This document shows positions 45,861 to 57,135 of a stretch of DNA of 64,000 bases, one piece after another (position 1 is the stretch's first letter; every line of letters begins with the position of its first letter). The translations under genes and the position numbers were made by a program. The notes beneath the pieces are model-generated. The model ran no database searches and had not been told where the DNA came from. It saw only the letters and a program-made list of their open reading frames with translations. The DNA is from Riptortus pedestris (taxonomy: Eukaryota; Arthropoda; Insecta; Hemiptera; Alydidae): positions 71,241,501 to 71,305,500 of the forward strand of contig CM032232.1 in NCBI GenBank assembly GCA_019009955.1, written 5' to 3'.

Positions 45861-46070
45861 ACACACACAGAACAAACCTCAGATTTGTAGTTTCGCTTTA
45901 GAAATATTTTGATGTCATGAATAAACCCGCATTAGGATAATTGATTCAAGAACACTTTATTTAGCTATAAGGCCGTTTTTCTTAGATGTTGAGCAAGTTT
46001 AGGCAGATTCTAATTTTTTACACATACACACATACAAACACACAACACACACACACACAAACACACACTT
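44666..46070. other. No recognisable gene
   Basis: Very AT-rich with TTATTATTA runs (44755-44835), a (TA)n tract at 45804-45854 and an AC-rich tract at 46021-46069. Confidence 0.5.
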
Positions 46071-46506
46071 GTTAACGCTCTGGCGGTCGCAAGTTTCGTT
46101 TGAACGTTACCAAACATTATATTTAAACTTTTTATATAAAACTAAAGCTCAAGTTCGTTTATGGTTGAAATCCAACGAGTAGGAGTGGTGGGTTTCGAAA
46201 ATACTTAATATCTCCGTTATTATGAGTCGATAAACAGAAAGATTGTACATAACCTATTTTATTCCAAATGTAATGTTCTATAAATGTTGTTATGGACGTT
46301 TTTTCACTGTGTTGATTATTAACGGAGATATTCGCATTTTTTTAGTTTTCGGCCTTCAGTAAACAACCACTCCAACTAATGTCAAATTAACAATAAGTTG
46401 TTATATTATGAAACACTTTATTTAAAGCCCATATACCAAACATTTAGTTTTTGAGGTAAATCCAAATACTTGATGCACGTGGGAAATATGCTTAGTTAAC
46501 GCGGGC
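46071..46506 (-). mobile_element. Helentron-like copy, 5' portion
   Basis: Starts at the core GTTAACGCTCTGGCGGTCGC next to an AC tract standing in for the (TA)n. The body extends to GTGGGAAATATGCTTAGTTA. The 5' terminus is eroded to ACGCGGGCTTTTTG. Confidence 0.7.
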
Positions 46507-46515
46507 TTTTTGTTT

Positions 46516-46589
46516 GTTGTAAAATTAAAGATCAAGTTCGTTGATCCGAGCTAAAATCAAACCAGAAGAAGTGAGGGTTTACAGAAGAA

Positions 46590-46596
<7 letters not shown>
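46516..46596 (-). mobile_element. Helentron-like body fragment
   Basis: AAAATTAAAGATCAAGTTCG through GTGAGGGTTTACAG, directly behind the previous copy and truncated by a poly-A run. Confidence 0.6.

Positions 46597-46659
<63 letters not shown>
46597..46659. repeat. Poly-A run of 63 bases
   Basis: Uninterrupted A homopolymer. The lysine-rich frame through it is an artefact. Confidence 0.97.
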
Positions 46660-46661
<2 letters not shown>

Positions 46662-47403
46662 AACGAAGTAGCTCTTTTATTATTTTAAAAATTTTATATT
46701 TCAGTTTCATACTTTTTTTCTCTATCTCTCAACATTATTAGTGTTATATGTAGTTTTCAGTATTGAGCAGAGATTAAACCCCTTCTCGGAATTAACTATA
46801 GAATAGTCCAGTATAATACAGATCGTCTTATGTCAAGTTTAAATGTTTATTTTTTGTTTCACCTGTGCTTTATTAGGTGGCATTCGCTGATATTTGTAAA
46901 TGTACGATGTCTCGTTGGACATTCTATTATACTCAATTGCCTGGAGGTGGGACACTCCTTACTCCTTATAATTCTTGATAGAATATTTGGGACTTAGTTG
47001 TTTTATTTGCGTGCCACCGAACTCAGGTGGAAATAAAAGCAAGAACTCCAATAATGCCCAATGGAAAGGATTTATAACCCTCGACGCCATTTCTTCTTCC
47101 TACAACCCCTGCCAAGGTCAATGTCAGACACACAAGGTCATATTACTTTGTTGCACGTGGATTACTTGAAAGGCTGGGCGTCATGTTAGCCAAACAGGTT
47201 TATTCTTTATTAGTGTAGGCGCCGGTAGACAACAAATCTTAATTTATTCTCTGAAACCTTGTTTGTGTTATTCTTATATCCATTTGTTAGGTTTATCTTT
47301 AACAAGGACCTTGTAGTTCTTCCATTGGTACAGTATTTTTTTTCACAGAAGTAGGCGTTAATTCACGAACTTTTTTAATTCAATATGGAATTCTTGATCG
47401 TTA
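46660..47403. other. No recognisable gene
   Basis: No supported gene. A 64-residue plus-strand frame (46975-47169) in mixed-composition DNA has no domain. Confidence 0.4.
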
Positions 47404-48014
47404 CTATAGAACGTTTCACTTCGAGATGGCAGTATGTATTTTCAATGGGGTGCTCTGTCTCCCTCTTGCATATGCCTCGCTAGATAGCTCTGTCCTCCTC
47501 CCTCCGTGCGACGTTGCCGCTATATCTCAAAGTTGTCCAATTTTTACGGGAAAAATTCTCTAAAGTTCAGAATTTATCGCTCCATCTGCCTATGCTATAA
47601 ATTTATCAAGAAAATAAAATCTGTTTTTGCAATTAATTGTTTTTTTTCCATTTTTTACATAAAAATTTTTAATGGAAATTCTTGTTTCTCTCGTCACTGT
47701 GATCTTTTTTTTAAGATATTAGTTTGAAATTCGACATGAAGTTAGTATATATTATCTTTATTCGTAGCAAGGAACAATTTTTTTTTCAACGTCATTCCTT
47801 TCCATGTTTTTGCCATAATAAAAATAAAAATTGAGAAATCCTATTTTTAAAAAGTAGCCTTCGGGGAATTTCCGTTCTATAATTGTTTATTAAGTTTTGT
47901 TATACTCCTTTTAAAGAGGACAATTCAAATTTAATTTTGAGCCTCCTCCGAACATTATGGGACGCTGACAACTGATGCAATTAATGTTTATATGTTGTGG
48001 GAGCGTCGCGGCAC
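47404..48014 (+). repeat. Left arm of large inverted repeat
   Basis: Begins CTATAGAACGTTTCACTTCG and ends GGGAGCGTCGCGG. Pairs with the complement of 48705-49264. Long nearly identical blocks include AATGGAAATTCTTGTTTCTC, AATAAAAATAAAAATTG, GAGCCTCCTCCGAACATTAT and GATGCAATTAATGTTTATAT. It carries roughly 70 bases absent from the right arm (about 47435-47510). Confidence 0.9.
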
Positions 48015-48704
48015 GAGGAGAGCTGGACCCCCCGGCTCTCTCCCGCCCGCTCTCCCGTTCTTTCTTATAACTGTCTATTCTACCATGATTATTTAAAAAG
48101 CCTCAACTCAGAAATTGTAAATTTTACTGGGAAGCACTTTTTTTATTAATCTTTTTAATGTGATTTGAAGTTAATAACTTAAATATATCTTTCAAAATGT
48201 AATTTTCGACAAAAATTGGAGTTAAGGCCTTTTATAAACTGAGAGCTATAGAGGACTGTGAACAAACAGGATTGGGATGATTATTTATAACAATAATATT
48301 AATATATATCTTTAATCCATTAATAATTATTCATTATAATCAAAATTATAGTTGCATAATTAAAAAAATAAACCCATTTTAATCAAAGAAGAAATTCCTA
48401 ATAAAAATCTTTAATGACCTTCAAAAATGTCTATTGAAAGCAACTTAATTTTAGAGTATCTAATTTCTTAGCCCATCTGCCAAGGAGAAGAAGCCTATTA
48501 AATTTAACGTTTAAAGAAAAAACTATCCATTTAGATTACTGGCCAAAATAGTCAAAATCTTAAGTATGCTTCATGCCTAACAATCAAAACAAAAAGCACG
48601 AAAATGTAATATTATATTAAGAAAATATAATATTATATTAGGTGCTATATAAAAACATCAGTACTTGTTTCTTCGTCTGACAGAGGTTCAACTCCGCTCA
48701 TTCC
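48015..48704. other. Spacer of large inverted repeat
   Basis: About 690 bases without internal symmetry that I could see. The left part is GC-richer (GCTCTCTCCCGCCCGCTCTC); the remainder is AT-rich and includes a local duplication (AATATAATATTATATTA). No open frame of note. Confidence 0.5.
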
Positions 48705-49264
48705 TTGCGAGTCCGCGACGCTCGCACAACATATAAACATTAATTGCATCAGTTGTAATCGACCCATAATGTTCGGAGGAGGCTCAAAAATAAATTTGAA
48801 CTGTCCTTTTTAAAAGGATTATGACAAAACATAATAAACTATTATAGAACGAAAATTCCCCGCAGGCTACTTTTTTAAAATTGGATTTCACAATTTTTAT
48901 TTTTATTATGGAAAAAACATGATAAGGAATGACATTTTAAAAAAAAATTGTTCCTTGTAACGAATATAGATAACATAAACTAACTTCGTATAGAATTTCA
49001 AACAAATATCTTAAAAAATATGATCGCAGTGACGAGAGAAACAAGAATTTCCATTAAATTTTTTAGGTAAAAAATTGGCACAATACAATTTATTTCGATT
49101 GTGTATCTTGTTTTGTTGATTTATTCTTAGTATAGGCCGATAGAAGATTAAATTCTGCACATTTCAGAATTTTTCCCGAGTTTTTCAGAAATTTGGCGGA
49201 TTTGAGTGAGATTTGGCAACAGCGCACCAGATCTACTGCCATCTCGAAGTGAAACGCACTATAG
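48705..49264 (-). repeat. Right arm of large inverted repeat
   Basis: Reverse-complement partner of the left arm, ending with CGAAGTGAAACGCACTATAG. The arms differ by scattered substitutions and indels, so the duplication is not recent. Confidence 0.9.
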
Positions 49265-49889
49265 CTAGGTATTCCTTCCGAACGAGACGCTTTACTCTCC
49301 AACTGAGAAAGGCAAAATGAAGAGAAGAAGCATAGAGCCGTTGTACCCTTTAGAAATATCACGAATAGAAGAAAGGTAGGTTCCTTCCACGAACATTTTG
49401 GAAGCGACTGAGGGCATTGAAAGTATGAGCTTCATCATCAGTTTCCTCTCGACACAGAAACAATAAATAACAAACCATTATAATTATTTGTGGGCACACA
49501 ACCTATGATGATGGAACGCTTTGTCGCTTTTTAATTCACTGTTCGTGGAACCTGATTTTTTTTCTTTTCTTTGTGTTATCTACCTTCCACCAATTTTTCA
49601 TTAAAAAAATGTAGATTATAAGGAAATATGATGAATTTTTAAATAATTTATACATGGAAGACTTATTTAGGTCTTTTCTCCCCCTCCCCTCCAGGTTTCT
49701 CCCTTAATGAACACTAATGAATTATTTTCTTGTTCAATACTATTATAACTATTAGTTATATTCTTTAAATAAAGTTATAGCTGTTGATAATTTAACATAA
49801 ATGCTCATTTTCGAAGCACGTGAATTCCACGACATCTTTTAACATACAAGCTTTAAGTTATGCTTTACAGGTAGTGCCCTACCTATCTT
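49265..49889. other. No recognisable gene
   Basis: Mixed then AT-rich sequence. No family match. Confidence 0.4.
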
Positions 49890-50200
49890 CAGGTCCTTAG
49901 CCGCTCCCGAGTGAGACTCGGGGATTTGTGATTCGAGTATTACGTAGTAAGTGATGAACGCTATGTACAACCCCCGTTATCCAAGGGATGAGTTGTCTCC
50001 TGTAGAGTGTCGGGAACCATTCATGGTCTGTGGTCAGTTAACGCTGTAAGCCTGCCTGTGAACGGGAGCTCGGAGAGTCATATTCGAGAGTCATCCCGAG
50101 AGGCTGTCAGACGTATTAGACTCTTTAGGCTCCCGCTGGTCCATAAGCACAGCGACACTAGCGCGCTCTGCGACCTGATATTCCTGCGCGCGTGAACTGA
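49890..50200. other. GC- and CpG-richer block
   Basis: A sharply bounded block of higher GC (CCGCTCCCGAGTGAGACTCGG, GGGAGCTCGGAGAG, CTGCGCGCGTGAAC) ends exactly where a Helentron-like fragment begins. A 62-residue frame is present, but neither strand shows a recognisable domain. It may be part of another retroelement. Confidence 0.35.
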
Positions 50201-50201
50201 T

Positions 50202-50847
50202 ATTCTCCGTTACTATAAGTCGGATCGAAAAAGTGTAAAGAATCAATCTTATTGCACATTAAATGTACTATAAATATTATTATATACATTTATTACCTAT
50301 CTTGAATATTAACCGAGATATTTGGATTTTCCAGTTTTCAGCCTTCAGTAAACCCCCACGTACTCGTGTTAAATAAACCATACTCTTTTATATAATAAAC
50401 CACATTATTCGAAGCTTAAATACCAAATATTGTTTCCCAGAGACCTTTATTAAACGAGATACATACAAATATGTTCTTGTGACCCCCCCCCGTCTTAAAT
50501 TCTTGAACTACTAAAATTTTATTGATTGAGATAAGGTTTATTCTGATTCATTATAAATGGCAGTATTAGATATAGTACATAGTTTTCAATAACATTAATA
50601 TGTTATATACTGATATGATTGAGTTTTGTTATTCTTTCCGGTGTTGGAATAACTGAAAGCCCATGGCAGACCTATTTGTTTACATTTGAGACGCTTTCCG
50701 CTGAGAGGGGAAATATTTCTTTCTTCCTCCGTTTGTAATTATTCACCTAATATTCCTGGTGGTATTGTGTTAGAAGTATGTAGGTTTATCTATTATTAAA
50801 ATTCACGTGGGAAATCTGCTTGGTTTACGCATCCCTTGAGTGACGGA
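50202..50847 (-). mobile_element. Helentron-like copy, long subfamily, 3'-truncated
   Basis: From ATTCTCCGTTACTATAAGTC to the 5' end CCCTTGAGTGACGGAC. The core, microsatellite and 3' hairpin are missing. Confidence 0.85.
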
Positions 50848-52205
50848 CTTTTTTTACCATTAGCTTCCTGACAGTAGTAACCCATTAACCCATACGGCCA
50901 CAGGCGCCTCCAATTATACGATATGACTCATTTATTGTTATTTCAGGAGAGATAAATGTTACTAATATAATAACGAATACATACAATAGTAATGAACTGA
51001 AGAGAGAATTGTGAACGTGCAAGATTAACATATTTACAGTCACTCCCAACCAACCTCTGTACCGAGGTGAAATTTTTAATGCTCTCTATACTGAATATAA
51101 CAAAGTGAGTAAGAAATATTATCCACAAATTACAAATCCTGACTGACTTCTCGCTTTGATAACCACTATTTTTTTGTTGTATATTATTATATTACTTATT
51201 GTTAGTGAATAATCGCTTAGAAATGAGACATTTTTGATAATATACAATATTTCATAAGAACTTTATAAATAAGATACCTCTAAACATGATTTTTATTTGA
51301 ATAGAAAAATGGTTTTCGTATACTTTCAACTTAGCAACTTTTAAGTTCTTTGCAATAATTTAATTCAAGCAAGCCAATCTTTTTTTTTGTAACAATGTGC
51401 GTTTTATTTTTATCTTATTGAAAAAATACAAATGGCTTAATGATATCAATGAGCTACACTGTTTCGTAACCTACGACCTACATTCTTGAAGTATCAGTAA
51501 ACTGTCCTAATCATATCAATTTCCTTTATATCTCAACGAAATTTCTCATTCCACGTTGGCTAATGTGGTAAACATGTAACGTACACAGATCCGAGGAACT
51601 GGCTATACTTTCTTCCTCGTTTGCCGCCATTTCTGACTACTTAATGATGAAAACAGGCTCTCTAAAATACTTTATTAATTTATTTATTTTATTACTACTC
51701 AAATATTAATAATCCTACTCAACTGCAAATGAAATTTTAACGGAGTATTGTACACTTTTCCAGAAAAATCCAAAATCCTTTTGAAGTAATTTCATATTCC
51801 ATCTCTAAATATCGGCCCAGTGTAAATATAATTTTGTTTTCAGAGAGTTCATGACTATATGAGTGTCATTCAGGTGCTACGGTTAATTAAGTGTTTAGTT
51901 CAATTCACCGGAATAAACCTAGGTTTCCTATGTTATTAAAATTATTTTCTCAAATGCGGCAAATGTGAAAAATATTTTACCATTCAGTTTTAAAACTAGG
52001 TATACAATATATATTTATTGATAATTTTCACCACACCTTTAAAATCCAACATAAGAAAATTAAGTATTTAATTTCCTTCCAAAAGCTGGGTGGGAGGGGA
52101 GGGTATTTAATTTCAATTGTTAGACTTCTGAGAGTTCATAATGCCACCAAAAAAAAATTCATTCATAATACATATTATATTTTAGTATTGTTAATACTAT
52201 GCCTC
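50848..52205. other. No recognisable gene
   Basis: About 1.35 kb of AT-rich apparently unique DNA. Confidence 0.45.
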
Positions 52206-52344
52206 GGCAATGGAAATTATTTAGTGACGGATTTCATTAAATAACATCCTTAGTCCCACCTTGGCTAGAAAAGGGTGGTGACCTGTAGATAGCACGTCTC
52301 AATTAGCTCTAGTTGCAAAAAGTGGACGTTAATCATAATCATCG
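52206..52344 (+). mobile_element. SINE 3' half
   Basis: AATTATTTAGTGACGGATTT, GTCCCACCTTGGCTAGAAAA, AGTGGACGTTAATCATAATC. The B-box half is absent. The tail abuts a LINE remnant. Confidence 0.75.
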
Positions 52345-52674
52345 TATGCCGAAAAGTTAAGAAAATATTAAGAATTGGCTATCGAGCTCAAAGAGGTATA
52401 CAAACTGAAATCTGCCATAGTTACGCCTATTATAGTAAGTTCAAATGGACTCCTGCCAAAAACAACAATAGCAGGCACAAAAAATTTAAATCTGCCAAAA
52501 GAAGCACAGCAAGGGATACTTCTTGATACTGCAAGAATTGTGCGAAAATTTTTAAATTCCCAATAACATGTCACAATCACAACTCCATATCGGTTGGATT
52601 TTAACCCGATATGGATTTTTTTCCCAGTTTTTACTGAGTATAAACCTCCCCATAATAATAATAATAATAATATT
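52345..52674 (+). pseudogene. LINE ORF2 C-terminal remnant with intact 3' UTR
   Basis: 52376-52566 is open and encodes the last roughly 63 residues of a non-LTR retrotransposon polyprotein (ELKEVYKLKSAIVTPIIV, then LLDTARIVRKFLNSQ and stop). The sequence upstream to 52345 is also homologous to the other copy. The 3' UTR (CACAACTCCATATCGGTTGG, CTGAGTATAAACCTCCCC) ends in an (ATA)n tail at 52652-52674. Compared with 12247-13350 this copy has no transposon in its UTR. It is 5'-truncated right after a SINE tail. Confidence 0.75.
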
Positions 52675-53171
52675 TGATAATTAGAAAGTAGAAAAGGGGT
52701 GCTGATCACTAGTAACATCTATATACTGATACGTAAATCAATATATTAAAACAATATAATTTTGAGCAGCATATTTTTCTTTAGAGTTGTAGAGGTGGAC
52801 TGGTGTGACGGCTACAGTAGAGGGAGAGGTATGTAAGATATGTTCTCATCTCCTGAAGACTATGTTGAGCAGGCGGGCACCCCCTGGAATGCAGGTTTCC
52901 CTACCGGAATCCTCCCTCTGAATGGTTTTCGTCCAGAACATAGCCATACCATTTAGTCATTTGGGGATAACTCAGATGGACTTGAGTCTTTAGAAAATTG
53001 TTCTTCAAGGAACGGTTTCTTTTTTGCTATAAACTGAAGTAAAAATTGTTTCGAGGGTTTTTACATAGAGAGCTTTTTTTAGAATAACCGAATAAAATTA
53101 ATAAGATTAACTCTCCTATACTTATTTACCAAACGGTGAGACTTTATAGAAAATTACTTTTAAGGGTATTT
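52675..53171. other. No recognisable gene
   Basis: Includes GCAGGCGGGCACCCCCTGG in a slightly GC-richer patch near 52870. No supported feature. Confidence 0.4.
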
Positions 53172-53285
53172 AAGCTGTCGAACTTGTTCTCGTAAATCAA
53201 TTTTTCAAAACTTTCCTCGAACATCCATCGATCCTATATAGGATATGGCAAAAATAAACTCCATTCAAAATTATATAGATGTAAA
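53172..53285 (-). mobile_element. Helentron-like 3'-side fragment, diverged
   Basis: GAACATCCATCGATCCTATA and CCATTCAAAATTATATAG mark the 3' block. The palindrome is lost. Confidence 0.6.
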
Positions 53286-53591
53286 TACAAACTCACACAC
53301 ACTTATTAATAGTAATTAAATATGTAAATAGAATGAATTATGGAAGATTGCGTAATAAACACGAATATAGGGGTGTTTTTTTTTACTGTTTTGCATTACG
53401 GCTGATATCTGGGAGAAAGTTTAATGACAAAATGCCTTTAATTATTTGTATCCATAGTTATTACGAACAAGCTGCTCAAAAGCAGGTGTTAAAAATACGT
53501 TGCCCTACTTTACATTTTATATGCATTATATTAAGAAAGCCGATATACCTTGAAAAGGTAAATAAAATAAGAGCAGATGTTTTTTATTTAA

Positions 53592-53791
53592 GATCTCAAA
53601 TGGTAAACCTAGAGTGGCGAGTTCGATTCTTGCCTGGGCAAAGGAAATTATTTAGTGACGAAATTCATTAAATAACGTCCTAAAATCCCACCCTGGCTAG
53701 AAAATGGTGGTAACCTGTAGATAACCCGTCCCGATTAGCCTAAGTTGCAAAAAATGGACGTTAATAAATAATAATAATAAATTGAAATATA
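53592..53791 (+). mobile_element. SINE copy
   Basis: ATCTCAAATGGTAAACCTAG, B-box-like GAGTTCGATTCTTGCC, TGGCTAGAAAATGGTGG and the TTAATAAATAATAATAATAA tail. Confidence 0.8.
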
Positions 53792-54064
53792 GCAACGAAT
53801 TCCAAAATCTTCTCATCCACAGCTATGAGCTTATACAAATAATGTTAATGAAACGAATGATGATTATCTTGAATGACACTAATCTTAGGACTCTGGCTAG
53901 CTTCTTAATATTATATTTTCTCGTTAAGCCTGTCTTCAAAACACGGAGGGAAAAGAAGTAGAGGAATTTATAGCCAAGTGGGATTCTTTTATCAAGTCAC
54001 TGCCTATAATATTGTATATGACAAACTCTCACAAATGGAAAAAGGTTTTTTCATCAAGGCCTGA
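53792..54064. other. No recognisable gene
   Basis: AT-rich spacer. Confidence 0.4.
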
Positions 54065-54200
54065 ATTGTTATACAGGCTATCATAGATAATAAGCTGTGC
54101 AATGATAAGGATAGATACGAAGATGTATTAGAGACAATGAGTGACAGACCTGATTTTTAATTAATATTGCTACACAGACAAGAGTTCAATGCGAATTAGA
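54065..54200 (+). repeat. Dispersed repeat, copy 1 of a direct pair
   Basis: Matches 58925-59055 (CTATCATAGATAATAAGCTG, GTATTAGAGACAAT, TTAATTAATATT). Confidence 0.75.
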
Positions 54201-54217
54201 AAGTAATGGTAAGACGT

Positions 54218-54492
54218 GCATTCTAGAATTTTTGGCACTTTCTATAACACGAGTTCAGGTTCATTTTGCACTTTTCAGCAATTTTCGATGGTATAGAACA
54301 TGTAACAATATTTGAAAATGTTTTGTGGGTTTCGTGGGGGTTGTTCGGCAAATTGAATAAGAAATTGAGATCCGTTTGCTAATGATGGTTTTTACACTAA
54401 TAACAGTTATTAAATACTACCCCATTTTCGCATCTGTGAAATACTAAAGTGTAAATATAAAAATTATTAGTGTTTCTTAAAACTAAGTTGTT
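54218..54492 (-). repeat. Dispersed repeat, copy 2 of an inverted pair
   Basis: Complement of 41283-41562, about four-fifths identical by eye. Confidence 0.75.
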
Positions 54493-54541
54493 GTTTTTTT
54501 TTTTAAATAACTGAAATTATTTTATTAATAACTAACATATA

Positions 54542-54546
<5 letters not shown>

Positions 54547-54589
<43 letters not shown>
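54547..54589. repeat. (TA)n microsatellite
   Basis: Outside any Helentron-like copy. Confidence 0.95.
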
Positions 54590-54592
<3 letters not shown>

Positions 54593-54655
54593 GAATTTTA
54601 TATTTATAACAGTATTAAAATTGCAAATAAAGATTTTATTAATTGCACAGCCTGA

Positions 54656-54718
<63 letters not shown>

Positions 54719-54719
54719 G

Positions 54720-54772
<53 letters not shown>
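54656..54772. repeat. (GA)n microsatellite, about 117 bases
   Basis: The longest GA tract in the window, with two small interruptions. It is a pure purine strand with the potential for triplex (H-DNA) structure. Confidence 0.95.
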
Positions 54773-54774
<2 letters not shown>

Positions 54775-55644
54775 TATACTAAGCAGACATTCGGTTTTTT
54801 AATCATTCTTATTTAATTAATTTTTGGAATGTTTAAAACAATCTAGAAATATATATTTGAACCCTATTTCATTTATTTTGTGAAAAATTCCTTTTGACAT
54901 GATTTATACATATCCCATGGATTATTAAACCATGCCAAATAGGAGGAAATGTCAAGAGACATTCCGCCAGTTTACCTTTCCATTAATATATTAAGAAATA
55001 CCTATAGTATGTCGGCCATTAATGAACTAAGATCATTAAATTTCTAAGGCAGTAGATTTAGCCTTTGAAATAATATTGACATTATTTACTAAGCACAATG
55101 GTGCAATGGATTGCTATCTTTATAACTTTTAGGGCTACCTATTTGGATGCGGACATTATTGAATCCTCCCACAGCCAGCATATAAAGTCTCCTGTATTGA
55201 GTCTTAAAATTTATAGAAAGCCCAATCCTCTGGCTCCCTCCGGTCTTATCAGACAAAAAGCAGTCCCTTGCCAGCTATAACCCTATCCTAATGTTTATAA
55301 CCTTCCTTGCCACAAAGTTCTAGCCCTCAGGGGGGCTCTCCTCCTTCCCTTTTATTCTTCTATTTCCCGCTGTGCATCGTAAAAAATTCGATAAAACCAA
55401 ATAAATACCTACATTTCTTCAATCAGGGTTTTATTGTCTATAAAAATGGCTCAAGACTCCATTTGACCTCTGTTATTACTCAGTTCCTCTTTTATGATTT
55501 TTCATAATGGGGATTCTTTATGTGGAAATAAGATATTAAAATTCTATAATATGGATTGGTGTAATCAATAATCATAAAGAGAATGAGACTTCAAATAAAG
55601 ATAAAAAGGCATTAATGCTTCTTAAACAGTTAACGGATAACAAT
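54773..55644. other. No recognisable gene
   Basis: 55098-55507 holds two short plus-strand frames in slightly GC-richer DNA (GGGGGGCTCTCCTCC) with no domain. Confidence 0.4.
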
Positions 55645-55866
55645 AGGAAGTCATAAAATAAAATCCTTTATCTTTTTCACACTTATGCTTTATTAAAGCA
55701 ATCACAATTGTCAATATTTAAATAACCTCTTAGTATGCATCCTGAAAACTATATTCTACTATTCAATAACTGAATTGAATATATATGATTATAATTTCGA
55801 CCCATTACTTCCGAGTTATCGTAGGCAAAGTTTTATAAAACTTAAAATAAGCCCAAGACGAAAAAC

Positions 55867-56068
55867 GTTAGCCTTGTGAGTTAAAGCGTTGACTTTAATC
55901 TCACATGGTAAACATAGAGTGGAGCAATAGGAATTTATTTAGTGACGGAATCCATTAAATAAAATCCTTAGTCCCACCCTGGCTAGAAAAGGGTGGTAAC
56001 CTGTAGATAACCCGTCCCAATTAGTCCTAGTTTCATAAAGTGGACGTTAATAAATAATTAATTAAATT
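55867..56068 (+). mobile_element. SINE copy between tandem units
   Basis: GTGAGTTAAAGCGTTGACTT, AATCTCACATGGTAAACAT, a deleted B-box region (TAGAGTGGAGCAATAGG), CCCACCCTGGCTAGAAAAGG, TTAATAAATAATTAATTAAA. Confidence 0.8.
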
Positions 56069-56247
56069 ATTAAAGCAATCACATGTGTCAATATTTAAAT
56101 AACCTCTTAGTCTGTGTTCTGAAAACTATTTTGTACTATTCAATAACTGAGTTGAATATATATGATTATCAAGAATTTCGACCCATTACTTTCGAGTTAT
56201 GGTAGGCAAAGTTTGTTAAAACATAAAATAACCCCAAGACGAAAAAA

Positions 56248-56731
56248 GTCCGTCACGCAGGGGCTGCGTAAACTAAGCAGCTTCCCACGTGAAGTTTTAC
56301 AATAGAGAAATCTGCCCAAAAACAAGTGTAGTAAGTAGTAAGAGATCACTAAACTTATACACGAGGGAGGAATAGTTACGAAAACGGCCGCCAGAGCTCT
56401 CTGGAAAGTACCAAACAGCTCACTCCTGCCGACCAATGCAGAATACAAATGCAAATATCTCGGTTAATATTCAAGATACAGAATAAATGTATAGAACAAT
56501 ATTTATAGTAAATTTAATGCAATAAGATTGATTCTATACAATTTTTCGATCCGACGCATAATAACGGAGATATTTTGAATTTTTCGAAAATCCCCCCCTA
56601 ACCCCCCCTCCTACTGGTCCGATTTCAGTCATTAACGAACTTGATCTTCCTTTTTACATAAAACGATTAAATTCCGAGTTTGGTAACGATCAAACAAAAA
56701 TTGCGACCGCTAGAGCGTTAACAGACAAAAA

Positions 56732-56799
<68 letters not shown>

Positions 56800-56907
56800 G
56801 GACCTCTGTTTCGTCATCTCCTGGGTAGGATCGATGGACATTTGAAGAAATTTTTCGAAACTCGCGTCATGAATACGACCTCAATAGCCTTAAGGGAAGT
56901 CTGCTAA
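56248..56907 (+). mobile_element. Helentron-like copy, short subfamily, full length
   Basis: Complete 5' end (GTCCGTCACGCAGGGGCTGC), CGGCCGCCAGAGCTCTC segment, core CGACCGCTAGAGCGTTAACA and a (TA)n tract at 56731-56794. In the 3' end a deletion has removed half of the palindrome (CAATAGCCTTAAGGGAAGTC then TGCTAA). It is inserted in the second tandem unit, within GACGAAAAACGTTTG. Confidence 0.9.
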
Positions 56908-57135
56908 AACGTTTGTTGGCCGGAATGAACCACTTAAATGAAAATGAATAAAATCTAGGAAATCATAAAATAAAATCATTTATCTTTTTCTCTCTTATAC
57001 ATTATTAAAGCAATCTCATTCGTCAATATTTAAATAACCTCTTAGTCTGTGTTCTGAAAACTATTTATACTATTCAATAACTGAGTTGAATATATATATA
57101 TATGATCATCAAGAATTTTGACCCATTACTTTATT

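Noticed and set aside
46541..46741. Lysine-rich 66-residue frame
   Set aside because: Translation of a 63-base poly-A run.
52368..52718. 116-residue minus-strand frame
   Set aside because: Antisense of the LINE C-terminal remnant, whose plus strand carries the recognisable motifs.
53333..53671. 112-residue plus-strand frame
   Set aside because: Its last third is SINE sequence and the rest has no domain or splice support.
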